NCBI GenBank assembly: GCA_020632795.1 | Contig: JACKEV010000015.1 | Coordinates: forward strand, 334,112-398,111 | Reading direction: 5' to 3' | Length of the DNA: 64,000 nucleotides | Source: Alphaproteobacteria bacterium | GTDB taxonomy: Bacteria > Myxococcota_A > UBA796 > CAJQPC01 | In this document: in pieces, positions 40,662 through 49,775 of the stretch | How positions within the stretch are numbered: the stretch's first letter is position 1 | How the letters are laid out: each line of letters begins with the position of its first letter | Translations under genes and position numbers: made by a program | The notes under the pieces: generated by a model | Told to the model about the DNA's origin: nothing | Seen by the model: only the letters and a program-made list of their open reading frames with translations | Databases searched by the model: none

Positions 40662-40989
40662 ACGGGCTCCCGTTCAGCGCTTCGAGCAGGTGGTGGATGT
40701 CGGCCCAGCGGCGCCGCTGCTCGTCGAGCGCGGCCAGGCCGGCCTTGCGGATGCGGTAGTACTTGCGGCGCCGGCCGGTCTCGGAGCGGCCCCAGTACGC
40801 GGCGACGAGCCCCCGCTCCTCCAGCCGATGCAGCAGGGGGTAGAGCATGCCCTCGGCCCAGTCCAGCTCGCCCCCGGAGGCCTCGCGCACCTGCTGGAGG
40901 ATGGCGTAGCCGTAGCTGTCCCCCCGGCGCAGGATGGAGAGCACCACCGGGGTGGCCGAGGCGGCGACGAGGTCCTTGGAGAGCGGCAT
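40645..40989 (-). CDS. PadR-family transcriptional regulator
   Basis: A 114-residue DNA-binding protein. The winged helix-turn-helix matches PadR: VLSILRRGDSYGYAILQQV, then EGMLYPLLHRLEERGLV (recognition helix and PLLHRLE signature) and the wing RRKYYRIRKAGLAAL. The C-terminal dimer helix is short, as in subfamily 2. The ATG at 40987-40989 begins just after a promoter region with a palindrome that overlaps the -10 box, so autoregulation is likely. It overlaps the permease-prefix gene, forming a two-gene operon divergent from the CHAT/NB-ARC gene. Confidence 0.93.
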   Translation of the reverse strand: MPLSKDLVAASATPVVLSILRRGDSYGYAILQQVREASGGELDWAEGMLYPLLHRLEERGLVAAYWGRSETGRRRKYYRIRKAGLAALDEQRRRWADIHHLLEALNGSPYVPTG

Positions 40990-41010
40990 TCTGATACCTG
41001 GATGTTCTAT

Positions 41011-41046
41011 GTATGGTCCTATACCTTGCAGTCTTAGGGTTGGCAA
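41011..41046 (-). promoter_or_regulatory. PadR operon promoter and operator
   Basis: On the minus strand a -35 TTGCCA (41041-41046) and a -10 TATAGG (41018-41023) are 17 bases apart. The -10 lies inside a dyad GTATAGGACCATAC (41011-41024), an expected place for repression by the PadR protein. The 5' end of the opposite gene is 25 bases away. Confidence 0.6.
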
Positions 41047-41070
41047 GGCGGCCTGCGTGGATCCGGCAGA

Positions 41071-44000
41071 ATGGTGGGCATGCTTGAGCCGCTTTGCATC
41101 TCCCTGCACCTCGCCCCGGCGACGCCTTCGGCGGGCCTCCCCAGCGGGGAGACGGCGTACCTGCGGCTGTCCGACGACGCCCGGGTCCGCCCGCTGAGGT
41201 TCTGCTGGGACCGCGCCGCGCTGGAGGAGTTGGCCGCCCTGCAGCGGCCGGACCCGCCCGGTGAGCTGCGCCGGAGGGTGGGCGACCGCCTCCGGTCGGC
41301 GTTGGACCCGGCGGGCTGGCCCGCGGACGAGGCGACCCTGAAGGACGCCGTCGCGGCGGGGCGGACGGTGATCATCGACCTGATGGCGTCGGCCCCGGAG
41401 CTGTACGCCCTGCCCTGGCCGCTGATGACGGTCCTGCCCGAGGGCCGCCCGCTGGCCGCGCTGCCGGGGGTGACCGTGCAGCTTCGATGGCCCGACGTGC
41501 GCGGGGCCCCGCCGCCGCCTGCGCCGCTGTCGCCGTCGCTGCTGCTCGCCTGGTCCGCGGCGGGCGGGGGCGTGCCCCATGAGGCCGTGCAGCAGGCCCT
41601 CTCGGGACACTGGGGCGCGGCGATGGCCGTGCTGCCGGGCGCTTCAGCCGGGGCGCTCGCCGAGAGGCTGGCGGGCGGCGCCTTTACCCACCTGCTGCTG
41701 CTCGCCCACGGCGAAGGCGGCGCGCTGGCCCTCGACGGCGGCGCGCTGCCCCCCGACGTCCTGGCTGAGCTGCTCTCCCCCCACCGCGCGACCCTGGACC
41801 TGCTGGCCTTCGCGGCCTGCGGCGGCGCGTCGCAGCGCCCCGGCTCTGCCCTGGGGAGCCTCGCGCTGGCCGCCCACCGCCTCGGCCTGCGGGCGGTCAT
41901 CGCGCCGATGGGGGCCCTCAGCGTTCAGGGGGCGGTGGCGCTCTCGGCGGCCCTGGCCCCGCGGCTGGCCCCCGCTCGGGTGCTGGGGGCCGCCCGTCGG
42001 GGGCCCACGCGACCCGACACCCTCGCGCTGCTGGTGGCGCCACCCCCACCGCAGGACGTCGCCGCCCACAACCTGCCCTACCCCCGAAACCGCGACTTCG
42101 TCGGGCGCTCCGCCGAGCTGGAGGCCCTGACGGCGTGGCTCGCCCGGCCCGACCGCCCCGCCGCGCTGATCGGCCTGGGGGGGACCGGCAAGACCCAGCT
42201 CGCCCTGGAGTTCGCCTGGCGCAGGCTGGAGGCGCTGCGCACCGTCGCCTGGGTGGACGCCTCCGGGGCGGACCTCACCCTGGGGCTGGCCGCGCTGGCG
42301 GACGCCCCCCTGCGGCTCGATCTGCCGCCCGCCGCGGACGCCCGGCTCCGGGCCGAGGCCGCCTGCAACGCGCTGCCCGCCGGCTCGCTGCTCATCCTGG
42401 ACAACGTCGACCACCCCGCCGCGCCCTGGCCCTGGCTCACGCGCCTGGAGTCCTCAAGGATCGCGGTGCTGATGACCTCGCGCCGGGAGGACCTCGACGG
42501 GGTGCAGCGCGTCGACGTGGACGTGCTGCCGCGGGCCCACGCCCTGGCCCTGCTGACCGGAGGCCGGGACCTCGACCCCGCGGAGGCCGAGGCCGCCGAC
42601 CAGCTCTGCGCGCGCCTGGGCGACCTGGCCCTGGCCGTCAGCGTCGCGCGCAGGATGCTGCGTCACCGGCCGCCGTCCTGGCTGCTGGAGCGCCTGGAGC
42701 GACGGGGCACCCTGCCCTTCTTCGAGCGCGCCGAGGGGGACCCCCGGTTCGGCAAGCACCCCAGCCTGGTGCGCCTGTTCGAGGAGAGCGCCCGCCAGCT
42801 CGACCCCGGCGACCCGGTGGACCGGGCGGCGACGGACCTGCTGGCGGTGGGGGGCTTCTTCGGGGCCGCGCCCCTGCCCGAGGCGCCCCTGCTCGACGCC
42901 GCGGTGCGCCTGGGCGGGCACGACCCCCTGGACCTGGAGGACGGGCTGGACCGGCTGCTGAACCTGGGGCTGGTCGACGCGGACGAGCAGGGGCGGCCCG
43001 CGATGCACCGGCTGGTGGCGGCCTTCGCGCGGGCCCGGGGCCAGGACCCCGCACAGCACGCCGTGGAGGCCGCGCTCGCCGCCTGGGTGGGCGGCACCGG
43101 CACCGACGCCAACCGCCTCATCGCCCTGCGCGGGGCGCGCCCGCACCTCCAGGCCGTCCATGACCGGCTCGGGGCGGAGGGCCCCCCGGAGCGCTTCGAC
43201 GTGTCCCTCGTGCTGGCCCGCCACCTCTACATCGAGGGCCGCGTCGAGGACAGCCAGCGGATCTGCGCGCAGGCCAGCGCGTTGTCGCCGCCGCCTGAGG
43301 CCGCGGGGCTGCTGCTGCGCCAGCTCGGGGTGGTCCAGCACACCCTGGGCGACGACGCCGCCGCCGCGCAGTCGCTGCGGGTGGCGTCCGCCCTGGTGGA
43401 GCCCCTCGGTCCCGTTGAGGTCGCAGGCACCCTGCGCCTGCTGGGCGTGGCGGAGCGCGGGCGGGGGGACCTGACCGCCGCGCGGTATCGCGTGGGGCAG
43501 GCTCTGGCGCTGGTCTCTGGCCGGCGGGACACGGAGGCGCTGCGCTGCCGGGCCGCCACGTTGCACGAGCTGGGCCAGCTGAACCGCGCCGAGGGGGACC
43601 TGGCCGCCGCCGCGCGGGATCTCCAGGAGGCGGTCGCCACCTGGGCGGAGGCGGTGGGGACGCGGCGCCACGTCGAGCTGGCGATGAGCCTGCGCTGGTT
43701 GGGCGTCGTGACTGCCGAGTCCGGGGACCCGGCGCGGGCCAGCGCGATCCTGACCGAGGCCCGGGACACCCTGCTGGGGTTGCTGGGATCGCCCGAGCAC
43801 CCGATGGTGGCGGCGACCCTCAACGCCCTGGCCGCGCTCCCGCCGCCGTGGGGCAGCAACCTGCCCATCCCTCCGCCCGAGCAGCGCGAGCTGGACCGGT
43901 TCGTCTCGGTCGGGCCTGCGGACATGGAGGCCCGGCAGCCGCCGCGCCCGTCGGGACCTCCGGGCCCGTCGATCCCGGAGCGGTCGATGATCCCTGCGGT

Positions 44001-44142
44001 CACCGGCGTTGACATGCCCCACCCGCCCCCGCCCGCCCCGGAGCCTGCTCTGCTCCACATGGAGACGCGGTGGCATGGCGCGCTCGTGCTCGTTCTGGCG
44101 CTGGTCGTGGCGGGTGTCGCCCTGGCCCTCTGGCTGCGCTGA
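41071..44142 (+). CDS. CHAT protease - NB-ARC ATPase - TPR protein with C-terminal anchor
   Basis: A 1023-residue protein (ATG at 41080 is also possible). Residues 1-330 are a CHAT-type caspase fold: LYALPWPLM, His213 in LLLLAHGEGG and Cys250 in LDLLAFAACGG, both catalytic residues present. Residues about 340-690 form an NB-ARC module with NRDFVGRSAELEALTAWL, P-loop GLGGTGKT (368-375), SLLILDNVD and a winged-helix end (PAMHRLVAAFAR). Residues 720-910 are TPR-like hairpins (LLLRQLGVVQHTLGDDAAAA). A Pro-rich linker leads to one hydrophobic helix at the end (GALVLVLALVVAGVALALWL), a tail anchor. So sensor, switch and protease are in one chain: a predicted suicide or conflict effector at the membrane. 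Confidence 0.88.
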   Translation: MVGMLEPLCISLHLAPATPSAGLPSGETAYLRLSDDARVRPLRFCWDRAALEELAALQRPDPPGELRRRVGDRLRSALDPAGWPADEATLKDAVAAGRTVIIDLMASAPELYALPWPLMTVLPEGRPLAALPGVTVQLRWPDVRGAPPPPAPLSPSLLLAWSAAGGGVPHEAVQQALSGHWGAAMAVLPGASAGALAERLAGGAFTHLLLLAHGEGGALALDGGALPPDVLAELLSPHRATLDLLAFAACGGASQRPGSALGSLALAAHRLGLRAVIAPMGALSVQGAVALSAALAPRLAPARVLGAARRGPTRPDTLALLVAPPPPQDVAAHNLPYPRNRDFVGRSAELEALTAWLARPDRPAALIGLGGTGKTQLALEFAWRRLEALRTVAWVDASGADLTLGLAALADAPLRLDLPPAADARLRAEAACNALPAGSLLILDNVDHPAAPWPWLTRLESSRIAVLMTSRREDLDGVQRVDVDVLPRAHALALLTGGRDLDPAEAEAADQLCARLGDLALAVSVARRMLRHRPPSWLLERLERRGTLPFFERAEGDPRFGKHPSLVRLFEESARQLDPGDPVDRAATDLLAVGGFFGAAPLPEAPLLDAAVRLGGHDPLDLEDGLDRLLNLGLVDADEQGRPAMHRLVAAFARARGQDPAQHAVEAALAAWVGGTGTDANRLIALRGARPHLQAVHDRLGAEGPPERFDVSLVLARHLYIEGRVEDSQRICAQASALSPPPEAAGLLLRQLGVVQHTLGDDAAAAQSLRVASALVEPLGPVEVAGTLRLLGVAERGRGDLTAARYRVGQALALVSGRRDTEALRCRAATLHELGQLNRAEGDLAAAARDLQEAVATWAEAVGTRRHVELAMSLRWLGVVTAESGDPARASAILTEARDTLLGLLGSPEHPMVAATLNALAALPPPWGSNLPIPPPEQRELDRFVSVGPADMEARQPPRPSGPPGPSIPERSMIPAVTGVDMPHPPPPAPEPALLHMETRWHGALVLVLALVVAGVALALWLR

Positions 44143-44186
44143 GGTTCACCCACCCCGATCTGTCGGATAGACTGTTCCTCCGCACG

Positions 44187-45443
44187 ATGCTCAACCGCCG
44201 CCAGCTCATGAAGACGTCCGCCGCGGCCCTGGCCGCTGGCGCGCTCCCTCGTCGCGCCCGCGCCGACGTGGCCCGGCGGGATCTGCGCTTCATCTTCGTC
44301 CAGGTCTTCGGGGGCTGGGACCCCACCCGGGTGTTCGCCCCGGTGTTCGACAACAGCGGCGTGGACATGGAGCCGAACGCCGAGCTGGCCACCCTGGGGG
44401 ACCTGTCCTGGGTCCACCACGCCGATCGCCCGAGCGTGACGTCCTTCCTGGAGCTTCATCAAAACCGAACACTGTTCGTTAATGGATTGGTGGTCCCCTC
44501 GGTCAACCACCGCATCTGCCTGAAGCTGGCGATGAGCGGCTCCAACATCGAGGCCGCGCCGGACTGGCCCACCGCGATCGCGGCGGCGGTCGAGTCCGAC
44601 ACCCTGGGCCTGCCCCACGTCATCATCGGGGGCTACGGGCTGCCCGGCCAGCTCTCGGCCTCGGCGGTGCGGGTGGGCGAGAACGGCCAGGTGAAGAACC
44701 TGCTCAGCGGCGAGCTGCTCCAGTGGAGCGACCTGCCCACGTCCGGCGCCCCCTCGGGCTTCGAGGGCGCCCTGGACGCCGCGGTGCTCGACGTCACCCG
44801 GGCCCGCGCCGACACCTCCCCCTACCCCCGCGCCCAGCAGCTCTACGGGGCCTACGCCTCGGCGCTGGCCCGCTCCGACACCATGAAGGGCCTGCGGGAC
44901 GCGGTGGCCTGGGACACCGACGGCAGCTTCGAATCCCAGGTGGATCTGGCCGTCGACCTGCTCAGCATCGGCATGTCCCGCTGCGTCACCGTGGCCTTCG
45001 CGCGCCCCACCTGGGACTCCCACCAGGACAACGACGACAAGCAGAGCGACAACTTCGAGGACCTGTTCGCGGCCCTGGGCTACCTCATGGACGAGATGGC
45101 CGTCGCGCCGGGGGTCAACGCCCCCACCCTCGCCGACGAGACCGTCGTGGTGGTCATCTCGGAGATGGGGCGCACCCCGCAGCTCAACTCGGGCTACGGC
45201 AAGGACCACTGGCAGCACACCTCGGTGATGCTGGTGGGGCCGGGCATCACCGGGGGTCGGGTGGTGGGCGGCTACGACAGCTTGTTCTACGGCCGGCGCC
45301 TCGACCCGGCCTCCGCTGAGCTGGCCTCCGGCGGGGTGGAGCTGACCACCCCCAACTTCGGCGCCACCCTGCTGGCCCTGGCCGACGTGGACCCGGGCAC
45401 CTGGCTGCCCGACGACACCCCCATCGAGGGCATGCTGACGTGA
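44187..45443 (+). CDS. DUF1501 family protein, Tat-exported
   Basis: A 418-residue protein. The N-terminus NRRQLMKTSAAALAAGALP is a twin-arginine signal. The body matches DUF1501 (a sulfatase/alkaline-phosphatase-fold family): LRFIFVQVFGGWDPT near the start, MSRCVTVAFARPTWDSHQDN in the middle, and ETVVVVISEMGRTPQLNSGYG (the conserved E-F/M-G-R) with DHWQHTSVMLVGPGI later. Members are exported metal-dependent or structural proteins, often coupled to cytochrome-like proteins; here a small heme-motif lipoprotein follows with a GTGA overlap. A patch at 44454-44490 uses rare codons. Substrate unknown. Confidence 0.9.
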   Translation: MLNRRQLMKTSAAALAAGALPRRARADVARRDLRFIFVQVFGGWDPTRVFAPVFDNSGVDMEPNAELATLGDLSWVHHADRPSVTSFLELHQNRTLFVNGLVVPSVNHRICLKLAMSGSNIEAAPDWPTAIAAAVESDTLGLPHVIIGGYGLPGQLSASAVRVGENGQVKNLLSGELLQWSDLPTSGAPSGFEGALDAAVLDVTRARADTSPYPRAQQLYGAYASALARSDTMKGLRDAVAWDTDGSFESQVDLAVDLLSIGMSRCVTVAFARPTWDSHQDNDDKQSDNFEDLFAALGYLMDEMAVAPGVNAPTLADETVVVVISEMGRTPQLNSGYGKDHWQHTSVMLVGPGITGGRVVGGYDSLFYGRRLDPASAELASGGVELTTPNFGATLLALADVDPGTWLPDDTPIEGMLT

Positions 45444-45796
45444 GCCGGGCCCTGCTCATCGCGGCCCTGTTCGCCGCCTGCGACGAGAAGGACGTCGACA
45501 CCGGCCAGGACAGCGGCGGCCTCTGCGCGGACGTGCCTCTTGTGAACTACGACAACTTCGGGGAGGGCTTCATCAACCACCTGTGTCAGGGCTGCCACGC
45601 CTCGACCACCCCCAACCGCTACGGCGCGCCCGAGGACACCACCTTCGACACGGTGGAGGAGGTCTGGGCCTGGCAGGAGCGCATCCTGGCCCGCGCCGCC
45701 GCCGACGCGCCCACCATGCCCCCCGCCGGCGGCACCAGCGAAGACGACCGCACCCGGCTGCGCTGGTGGCTCGAGTGCGCCGAGCCGGGGACCTGA
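45440..45796 (+). CDS. Small c-type cytochrome lipoprotein
   Basis: A 118-residue lipoprotein. GTG start overlaps the DUF1501 stop. The signal SRALLIAALFAACDE has a lipobox (FAAC). One heme motif CQGCH is at 49-53 and a possible axial Met is in APTMPPAGG (about residue 91), the order seen in planctomycete- and myxobacteria-type cytochromes next to DUF1501 genes. Likely periplasmic electron carrier or structural heme protein; a redox partner is not visible in the window. Confidence 0.82.
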   Translation: MSRALLIAALFAACDEKDVDTGQDSGGLCADVPLVNYDNFGEGFINHLCQGCHASTTPNRYGAPEDTTFDTVEEVWAWQERILARAAADAPTMPPAGGTSEDDRTRLRWWLECAEPGT

Positions 45797-45801
45797 GCCC
45801 C

Positions 45802-47604
45802 ATGCGCGCCGGCCCCAAGCCCGCGGATCTCATCCTCGGGATCTACGACGGGACCCACGACGCGGGGGCCGCCCTGGTTCGCGACGGGCGCATCATCGCC
45901 GCCTGCAACGAGGAGCGCTTCACCCGCGAGAAGGGCCAGGCCGGCTGGCCCTCGGCCTCGATCCGGTCCTGCCTGGCGGTCGCCGGGGTCCAGCCCCAGG
46001 ACGTGCAGCACGTCGCCTTCGCCGGGCTGGTGAACCCCAACCCGGGGCTGCGGGTGCTGCGCCCGGTGCAGCGGCGCTGGAAGCTGGACGGCGGGCGCTT
46101 CTACACCGAGACCGACACGCTGCTGGACCGGGTGTCCCAGTGGGTGCAGTTCGACAGTCCCTTCCCGGCCATGCGCAGCGACTCCGCCGCGGCCCGCGGC
46201 TACGCCCCCGCGCTGCGGCGCATGCTCTCCCGGATGATGCGCCAGGAGCTGGGCGGCGACGCCGCTTTCGTGCGCGCCGGGGTCGTGGGCACCGGCCTGC
46301 CCCGCTGGCTGGACCGCTCCGACCGCATCACCCTCCACGACCACCACCGCTGCCACGCCGCCGCCGCCTACTACACCTGCGGGCGCCGGGACGTGCTCGT
46401 GGTCATCGCCGACGGCATCGGCGACGGGCTGGGCCTCACGGTGTGGCGGGGCACGGCGGGCAAGCTGGTGCTGCTGGGGGCGATGCCCTACCCCCACTCC
46501 TACGGGCTGTTCTACGCGACCATCACCGGATTCCTGGGCTTCCGCCCGTTCCGGCACGAGGGCAAGATCACGGGGCTCGCCCCGCACGGCGACCCCGAGC
46601 GGGTGAAGGTCCCCTTCCCCTTCGAGGGCCCGCCCACCGAGCGCCGCTTCACCCAGTCCTTCGGCCCGGCGATGCGGCCCTGGCTGGAGCGCCTGCGCCC
46701 CTACTCCCGCGAGGACATCAGCGCCTGGCTCCAGCGGGGCCTGGAGGACGAGCTGCGGGCCATCCTCTCCGCGTGGATGACCCGCACGGGCCTCAGCCAC
46801 CTGTCCCTGGCCGGCGGGGTGTTCGCCAACGTCCAGCTCAACCAGCGGATCGCCACCCTGCCCGGCGTGGACTCGGTCACCGTGTTCCCCCACATGGGCG
46901 ACGGGGGGCTGGCCGCCGGGGCCGCCCTGGTGGCCTGGGCCGACGAGCGCCAGGGGGCCTGGGAGCCCTACCGGCTGGAGCACGCCTTCCTGGGGCCGGC
47001 GTTCTCGGACGCCGAGATCGAGGCCGCCCTGGCCGAGTCCTCCACCCGCTGGCAGCGGGTCCAGGACATCGAGGACGCCGTCGCCCAGCGGCTGGCCCAG
47101 GGGCAGATCGTCTGCCGCTTCGACGGGGCGATGGAGTACGGCCCGCGGGCGCTGGGCAACCGCACCATCATGGCGCCGGCCCACCTGGCCGACACCCCCG
47201 ACCGCCTCAACCGGGCCCTGAACCGCAGCGAGTTCATGCCCTTCGCCCCGGCGGTGCTCGACGAGCTGGCCGACGACTGGGTCACCGGCCTGGGGCCCTG
47301 CCGGCACAGCGCCCGGTTCATGACCATCAACGTGCAGGCCCGGCCGGACTTCGCCGAGAAGCTGCCCGCCGGGGTGCACGTCGACGGCTCCCTGCGGCCC
47401 CAGCTCGTCGACGCCGAGCGCACCCCGAGCTTCCACAAGGTGCTCACAAGTTTCAACCGACTCACAGGTCTTCCGGGTATCATCAACACCAGCTTCAACC
47501 TCCATGAGGAGCCCATCGTGTGCACCCCAGCGGAGGCGGTGCGCACCTTCACCTCGGCCGGCCTGGACGCGCTGGCCATCGGCCCGTACCTTGTGACCGC
47601 ATGA
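45802..47604 (+). CDS. Carbamoyltransferase (NodU/CmcH family)
   Basis: A 600-residue enzyme of usual family length. The N-terminal ASKHA-type domain starts LILGIYDGTHDAGAALVRDG, with EERFTREKGQAGWP, DHHRCHAAAAYYTCG (metal-binding His pair) and VVIADGIGDGLGLTVW. The C-terminal YrdC-like domain carries EYGPRALGNRTIMAP and GIINTSFNLHEEPIVCTPAEA. Known members move carbamoyl from carbamoyl phosphate via carbamoyl-AMP to hydroxyl groups of antibiotics or Nod factors. The ATG follows the cytochrome by five bases. The next gene overlaps (ATGA), starting a long co-directional operon. A patch at 47444-47485 has rare codons. Confidence 0.94.
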   Translation: MRAGPKPADLILGIYDGTHDAGAALVRDGRIIAACNEERFTREKGQAGWPSASIRSCLAVAGVQPQDVQHVAFAGLVNPNPGLRVLRPVQRRWKLDGGRFYTETDTLLDRVSQWVQFDSPFPAMRSDSAAARGYAPALRRMLSRMMRQELGGDAAFVRAGVVGTGLPRWLDRSDRITLHDHHRCHAAAAYYTCGRRDVLVVIADGIGDGLGLTVWRGTAGKLVLLGAMPYPHSYGLFYATITGFLGFRPFRHEGKITGLAPHGDPERVKVPFPFEGPPTERRFTQSFGPAMRPWLERLRPYSREDISAWLQRGLEDELRAILSAWMTRTGLSHLSLAGGVFANVQLNQRIATLPGVDSVTVFPHMGDGGLAAGAALVAWADERQGAWEPYRLEHAFLGPAFSDAEIEAALAESSTRWQRVQDIEDAVAQRLAQGQIVCRFDGAMEYGPRALGNRTIMAPAHLADTPDRLNRALNRSEFMPFAPAVLDELADDWVTGLGPCRHSARFMTINVQARPDFAEKLPAGVHVDGSLRPQLVDAERTPSFHKVLTSFNRLTGLPGIINTSFNLHEEPIVCTPAEAVRTFTSAGLDALAIGPYLVTA

Positions 47605-49067
47605 GCGAACGACTCGGCCTCATCTTCCCCAGATTCCGCTATCCTTCCGGGGACTTCCCGCTGGGGATCGCGCTGCTGGCCGCCTACGTCCGGCGGGAGA
47701 TGGGCATGGAGGTGGTGGTCTGCGACACCACCTTCGACCCCCGGCTGGAGCGCATCGAGCGCTTCCTGGACCGCGAGAAGCCCGACTACGTGGGCGTGGG
47801 CATGTCCACGCTGATGCTGGGCGAGGGCCTCTCGGCCTGCGAGATGGCCAAGGCGCGCGGCCTGCCGGTGTTCGTGGGCGGCCCCCACCCCACCACCTAC
47901 CCCGACGCCATGATCGCCCACCCGGCCATCGACGCGGTGGCCATCGGGGAGGGCGAGCTGGCCACCGTCGAGCTGCTCGACATGTTCCGCAAGGGCCGCC
48001 GCCACGCGGTCCGGGGGGCGCTGGTCAAGGACCGCGATGGCGAGGTGTGGGTCTCCAAGGAGCGCCGCCCGGTCGAGGACCTCGACAGCCTGCCCTGGCC
48101 GAGCTGGGACCTCATCGACATGGAGGCCTACATCGCGGCCTGGGGGCAGCTCGACAGCTTCAAGCCGGGCCTGCGCGGGGTGAACCTCGTGGCCAGCCGG
48201 GGCTGTCCGTTCGACTGCTCCTTCTGCCAGCCGGTGCTGGACGCGATGTTCGGCAAGAAGCTGCGGCAGCGCAGCCCGGAGAGCGTCGTCCGCGAGCTGG
48301 CCGAGCTGCGCCGCCGCTTCGACATCGAGGGCGCCTGGTTCACCGACGACACCTTCACCACGAACCGCCGCTGGGTCCTGGGCTTCTGCCAGGCCCTGCG
48401 CGACCAGCGCCAGGACCTGTACTGGGGCTGCACCACCCGGGCGAACCTCATCGAGCCCGACCTCATGCGCACCATGTATGACCACGGCCTGCGCAAGATC
48501 GGCATCGGCATGGAGTCCGCCACCGAGCGGGTGCGCGAGGACATCTACCAGAAGGGCGTCAGCGCCGAGGCCATCCGCCACACCGTGGTCACCGCCCGCG
48601 AGATGGGCGTGCAGACCCTGCTCTTCCTGATGCTGGGGGCCCCCAGCGAGTCCCGGCAGGAGATGCTCAAGACCATCGAGATGGCCACCCACCTGCCGGC
48701 CAGCGAGGCCAGCTTCTCGCTCTTCGTGCCCATCCCGGGCACCGACCTGCACGCCTCGATGGTGGACGAGGGCTACGAGATGTCCTCGGACTACACCGAC
48801 TACGACTACTACGCCCGCCAGCCCTTCGTCGGGGACATCTCCCGGCGGGAGCTGCGCATGATCCAGCGGCTGGCCTACCTGCGCTTCTACGCCCACCCCT
48901 ACCGCTGGCGCTCGATGGCCCGGAACGCCTCCAGCGTGAAGGGGCTGCGCTCGATGGGCCGCAAGCTGATGCGGATCGTGCCCCACGGCGCCGCCCCCCG
49001 GGTCCCTGGCGCGGATCTGCGCACCGCCGAGGCCGCCCGGGTCGTCCAGGGCCGCCCCCGCGGTTGA
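47601..49067 (+). CDS. B12-binding-type radical SAM enzyme
   Basis: A 488-residue enzyme. N-terminal cobalamin-binding-like Rossmann domain (LGLIFPRFRYPSGDFPLGIA, PDYVGVGMSTLM, VFVGGPHPTTYP). The central radical SAM domain has the CxxxCxxC cluster in SRGCPFDCSFCQ (Cys 202, 206, 209), then WFTDDTFTTNRRW and GIGMESATERVRED. No D-x-H-x-x-G corrin motif is seen, as in BchE/HpnP-like relatives, so cobalamin use is uncertain. It would methylate or rearrange an unreactive carbon of the operon's product. Start overlaps the carbamoyltransferase stop by four bases (ATGA). Confidence 0.93.
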   Translation: MSERLGLIFPRFRYPSGDFPLGIALLAAYVRREMGMEVVVCDTTFDPRLERIERFLDREKPDYVGVGMSTLMLGEGLSACEMAKARGLPVFVGGPHPTTYPDAMIAHPAIDAVAIGEGELATVELLDMFRKGRRHAVRGALVKDRDGEVWVSKERRPVEDLDSLPWPSWDLIDMEAYIAAWGQLDSFKPGLRGVNLVASRGCPFDCSFCQPVLDAMFGKKLRQRSPESVVRELAELRRRFDIEGAWFTDDTFTTNRRWVLGFCQALRDQRQDLYWGCTTRANLIEPDLMRTMYDHGLRKIGIGMESATERVREDIYQKGVSAEAIRHTVVTAREMGVQTLLFLMLGAPSESRQEMLKTIEMATHLPASEASFSLFVPIPGTDLHASMVDEGYEMSSDYTDYDYYARQPFVGDISRRELRMIQRLAYLRFYAHPYRWRSMARNASSVKGLRSMGRKLMRIVPHGAAPRVPGADLRTAEAARVVQGRPRG

Positions 49068-49124
49068 ACCGCCGCGCAGCGCTGTGGTATCCCTAGGCGT
49101 CTTCTGAGAGGGAGCGACCGAGGA

Positions 49125-49757
49125 ATGCGACTCATCTCCATCTTTGCGGTCCTTGCACTGGCAGGATGTCCGGCCCCCCCTGAGCAGCCCACCGGCGGTC
49201 CGCCCCCCGGTCAGCAGGGCGCCACCAACCCCGCCGCCAAGGCCGGAAAGGCCGGGAAGGCCCCCGAGGGTCAGCCCGGCGAGGCCGGCCCACCCCCGGG
49301 CGAGGGCGGGCAGCCCCCCGGTGAGGGCGGCCCCGCCGCCGACGGCCCCAAGGAGCCCGGCGGCCCCGGCGGTCCGCCCCCGGTCTTCGAGATCGAGGGC
49401 GAGAGCGTGAAGGTCTCCGGCCAGGTGGTCGCCCCCGACTTCTCGGGCGGCACCATCGTGGTCGAGGTCCTGCGCAACGAGGAGGGCATCGGCCAGCCGA
49501 TCCGCCTCCACGTCGTGCAGATGACCGCCCCCGGCCCCTTCTCCTTCGACGCCCCCAAGGACCTCGGCGAGGTCAACATGATCGCCTACGTCGGCGACGC
49601 CGAGAAGGGCCCCCAGCAGGACAGCGCCCAGGGCTACGCCGACCCGATCAACGTCACGACCGAGGCCATCGACGGCGTGACCATCACCCTCGGCGGCAAG
49701 GGCGAGAAGGGCAAGCCCGAGGACGAGGCCGCGGGTGGAGGCAAGGGCGGGGGTTGA
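49125..49757 (+). CDS. Pro/Gly-rich lipoprotein
   Basis: A 210-residue lipoprotein. RLISIFAVLALAGC is a signal with lipobox (LAGC). Residues about 20-88 are low complexity, rich in Pro, Gly and Lys (GPPPGEGGQPPGEGG type). Then a beta-rich domain: VFEIEGESVKVSGQVV, GGTIVVEVLRNEEGIGQPI, FSFDAPKDLGEVNMIAYVGD, similar in layout to small carbohydrate-binding or transthyretin-like folds. The C-terminus is again Gly/Lys rich. It sits inside the carbamoyltransferase operon; probably an envelope component. Confidence 0.75.
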   Translation: MRLISIFAVLALAGCPAPPEQPTGGPPPGQQGATNPAAKAGKAGKAPEGQPGEAGPPPGEGGQPPGEGGPAADGPKEPGGPGGPPPVFEIEGESVKVSGQVVAPDFSGGTIVVEVLRNEEGIGQPIRLHVVQMTAPGPFSFDAPKDLGEVNMIAYVGDAEKGPQQDSAQGYADPINVTTEAIDGVTITLGGKGEKGKPEDEAAGGGKGGG

Positions 49758-49775
49758 TCCTCCGCCCCTCCGACC

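Noticed and set aside
40990..41610. An N-terminal extension of the PadR protein
   Set aside because: Extension runs antisense through the CHAT/NB-ARC gene and lacks any PadR similarity; ATG at 40987-40989 fits the family.
46968..49067. Possible transposon-borne origin of the radical SAM region
   Set aside because: No inverted repeats, transposase or GC shift; it fits the operon.
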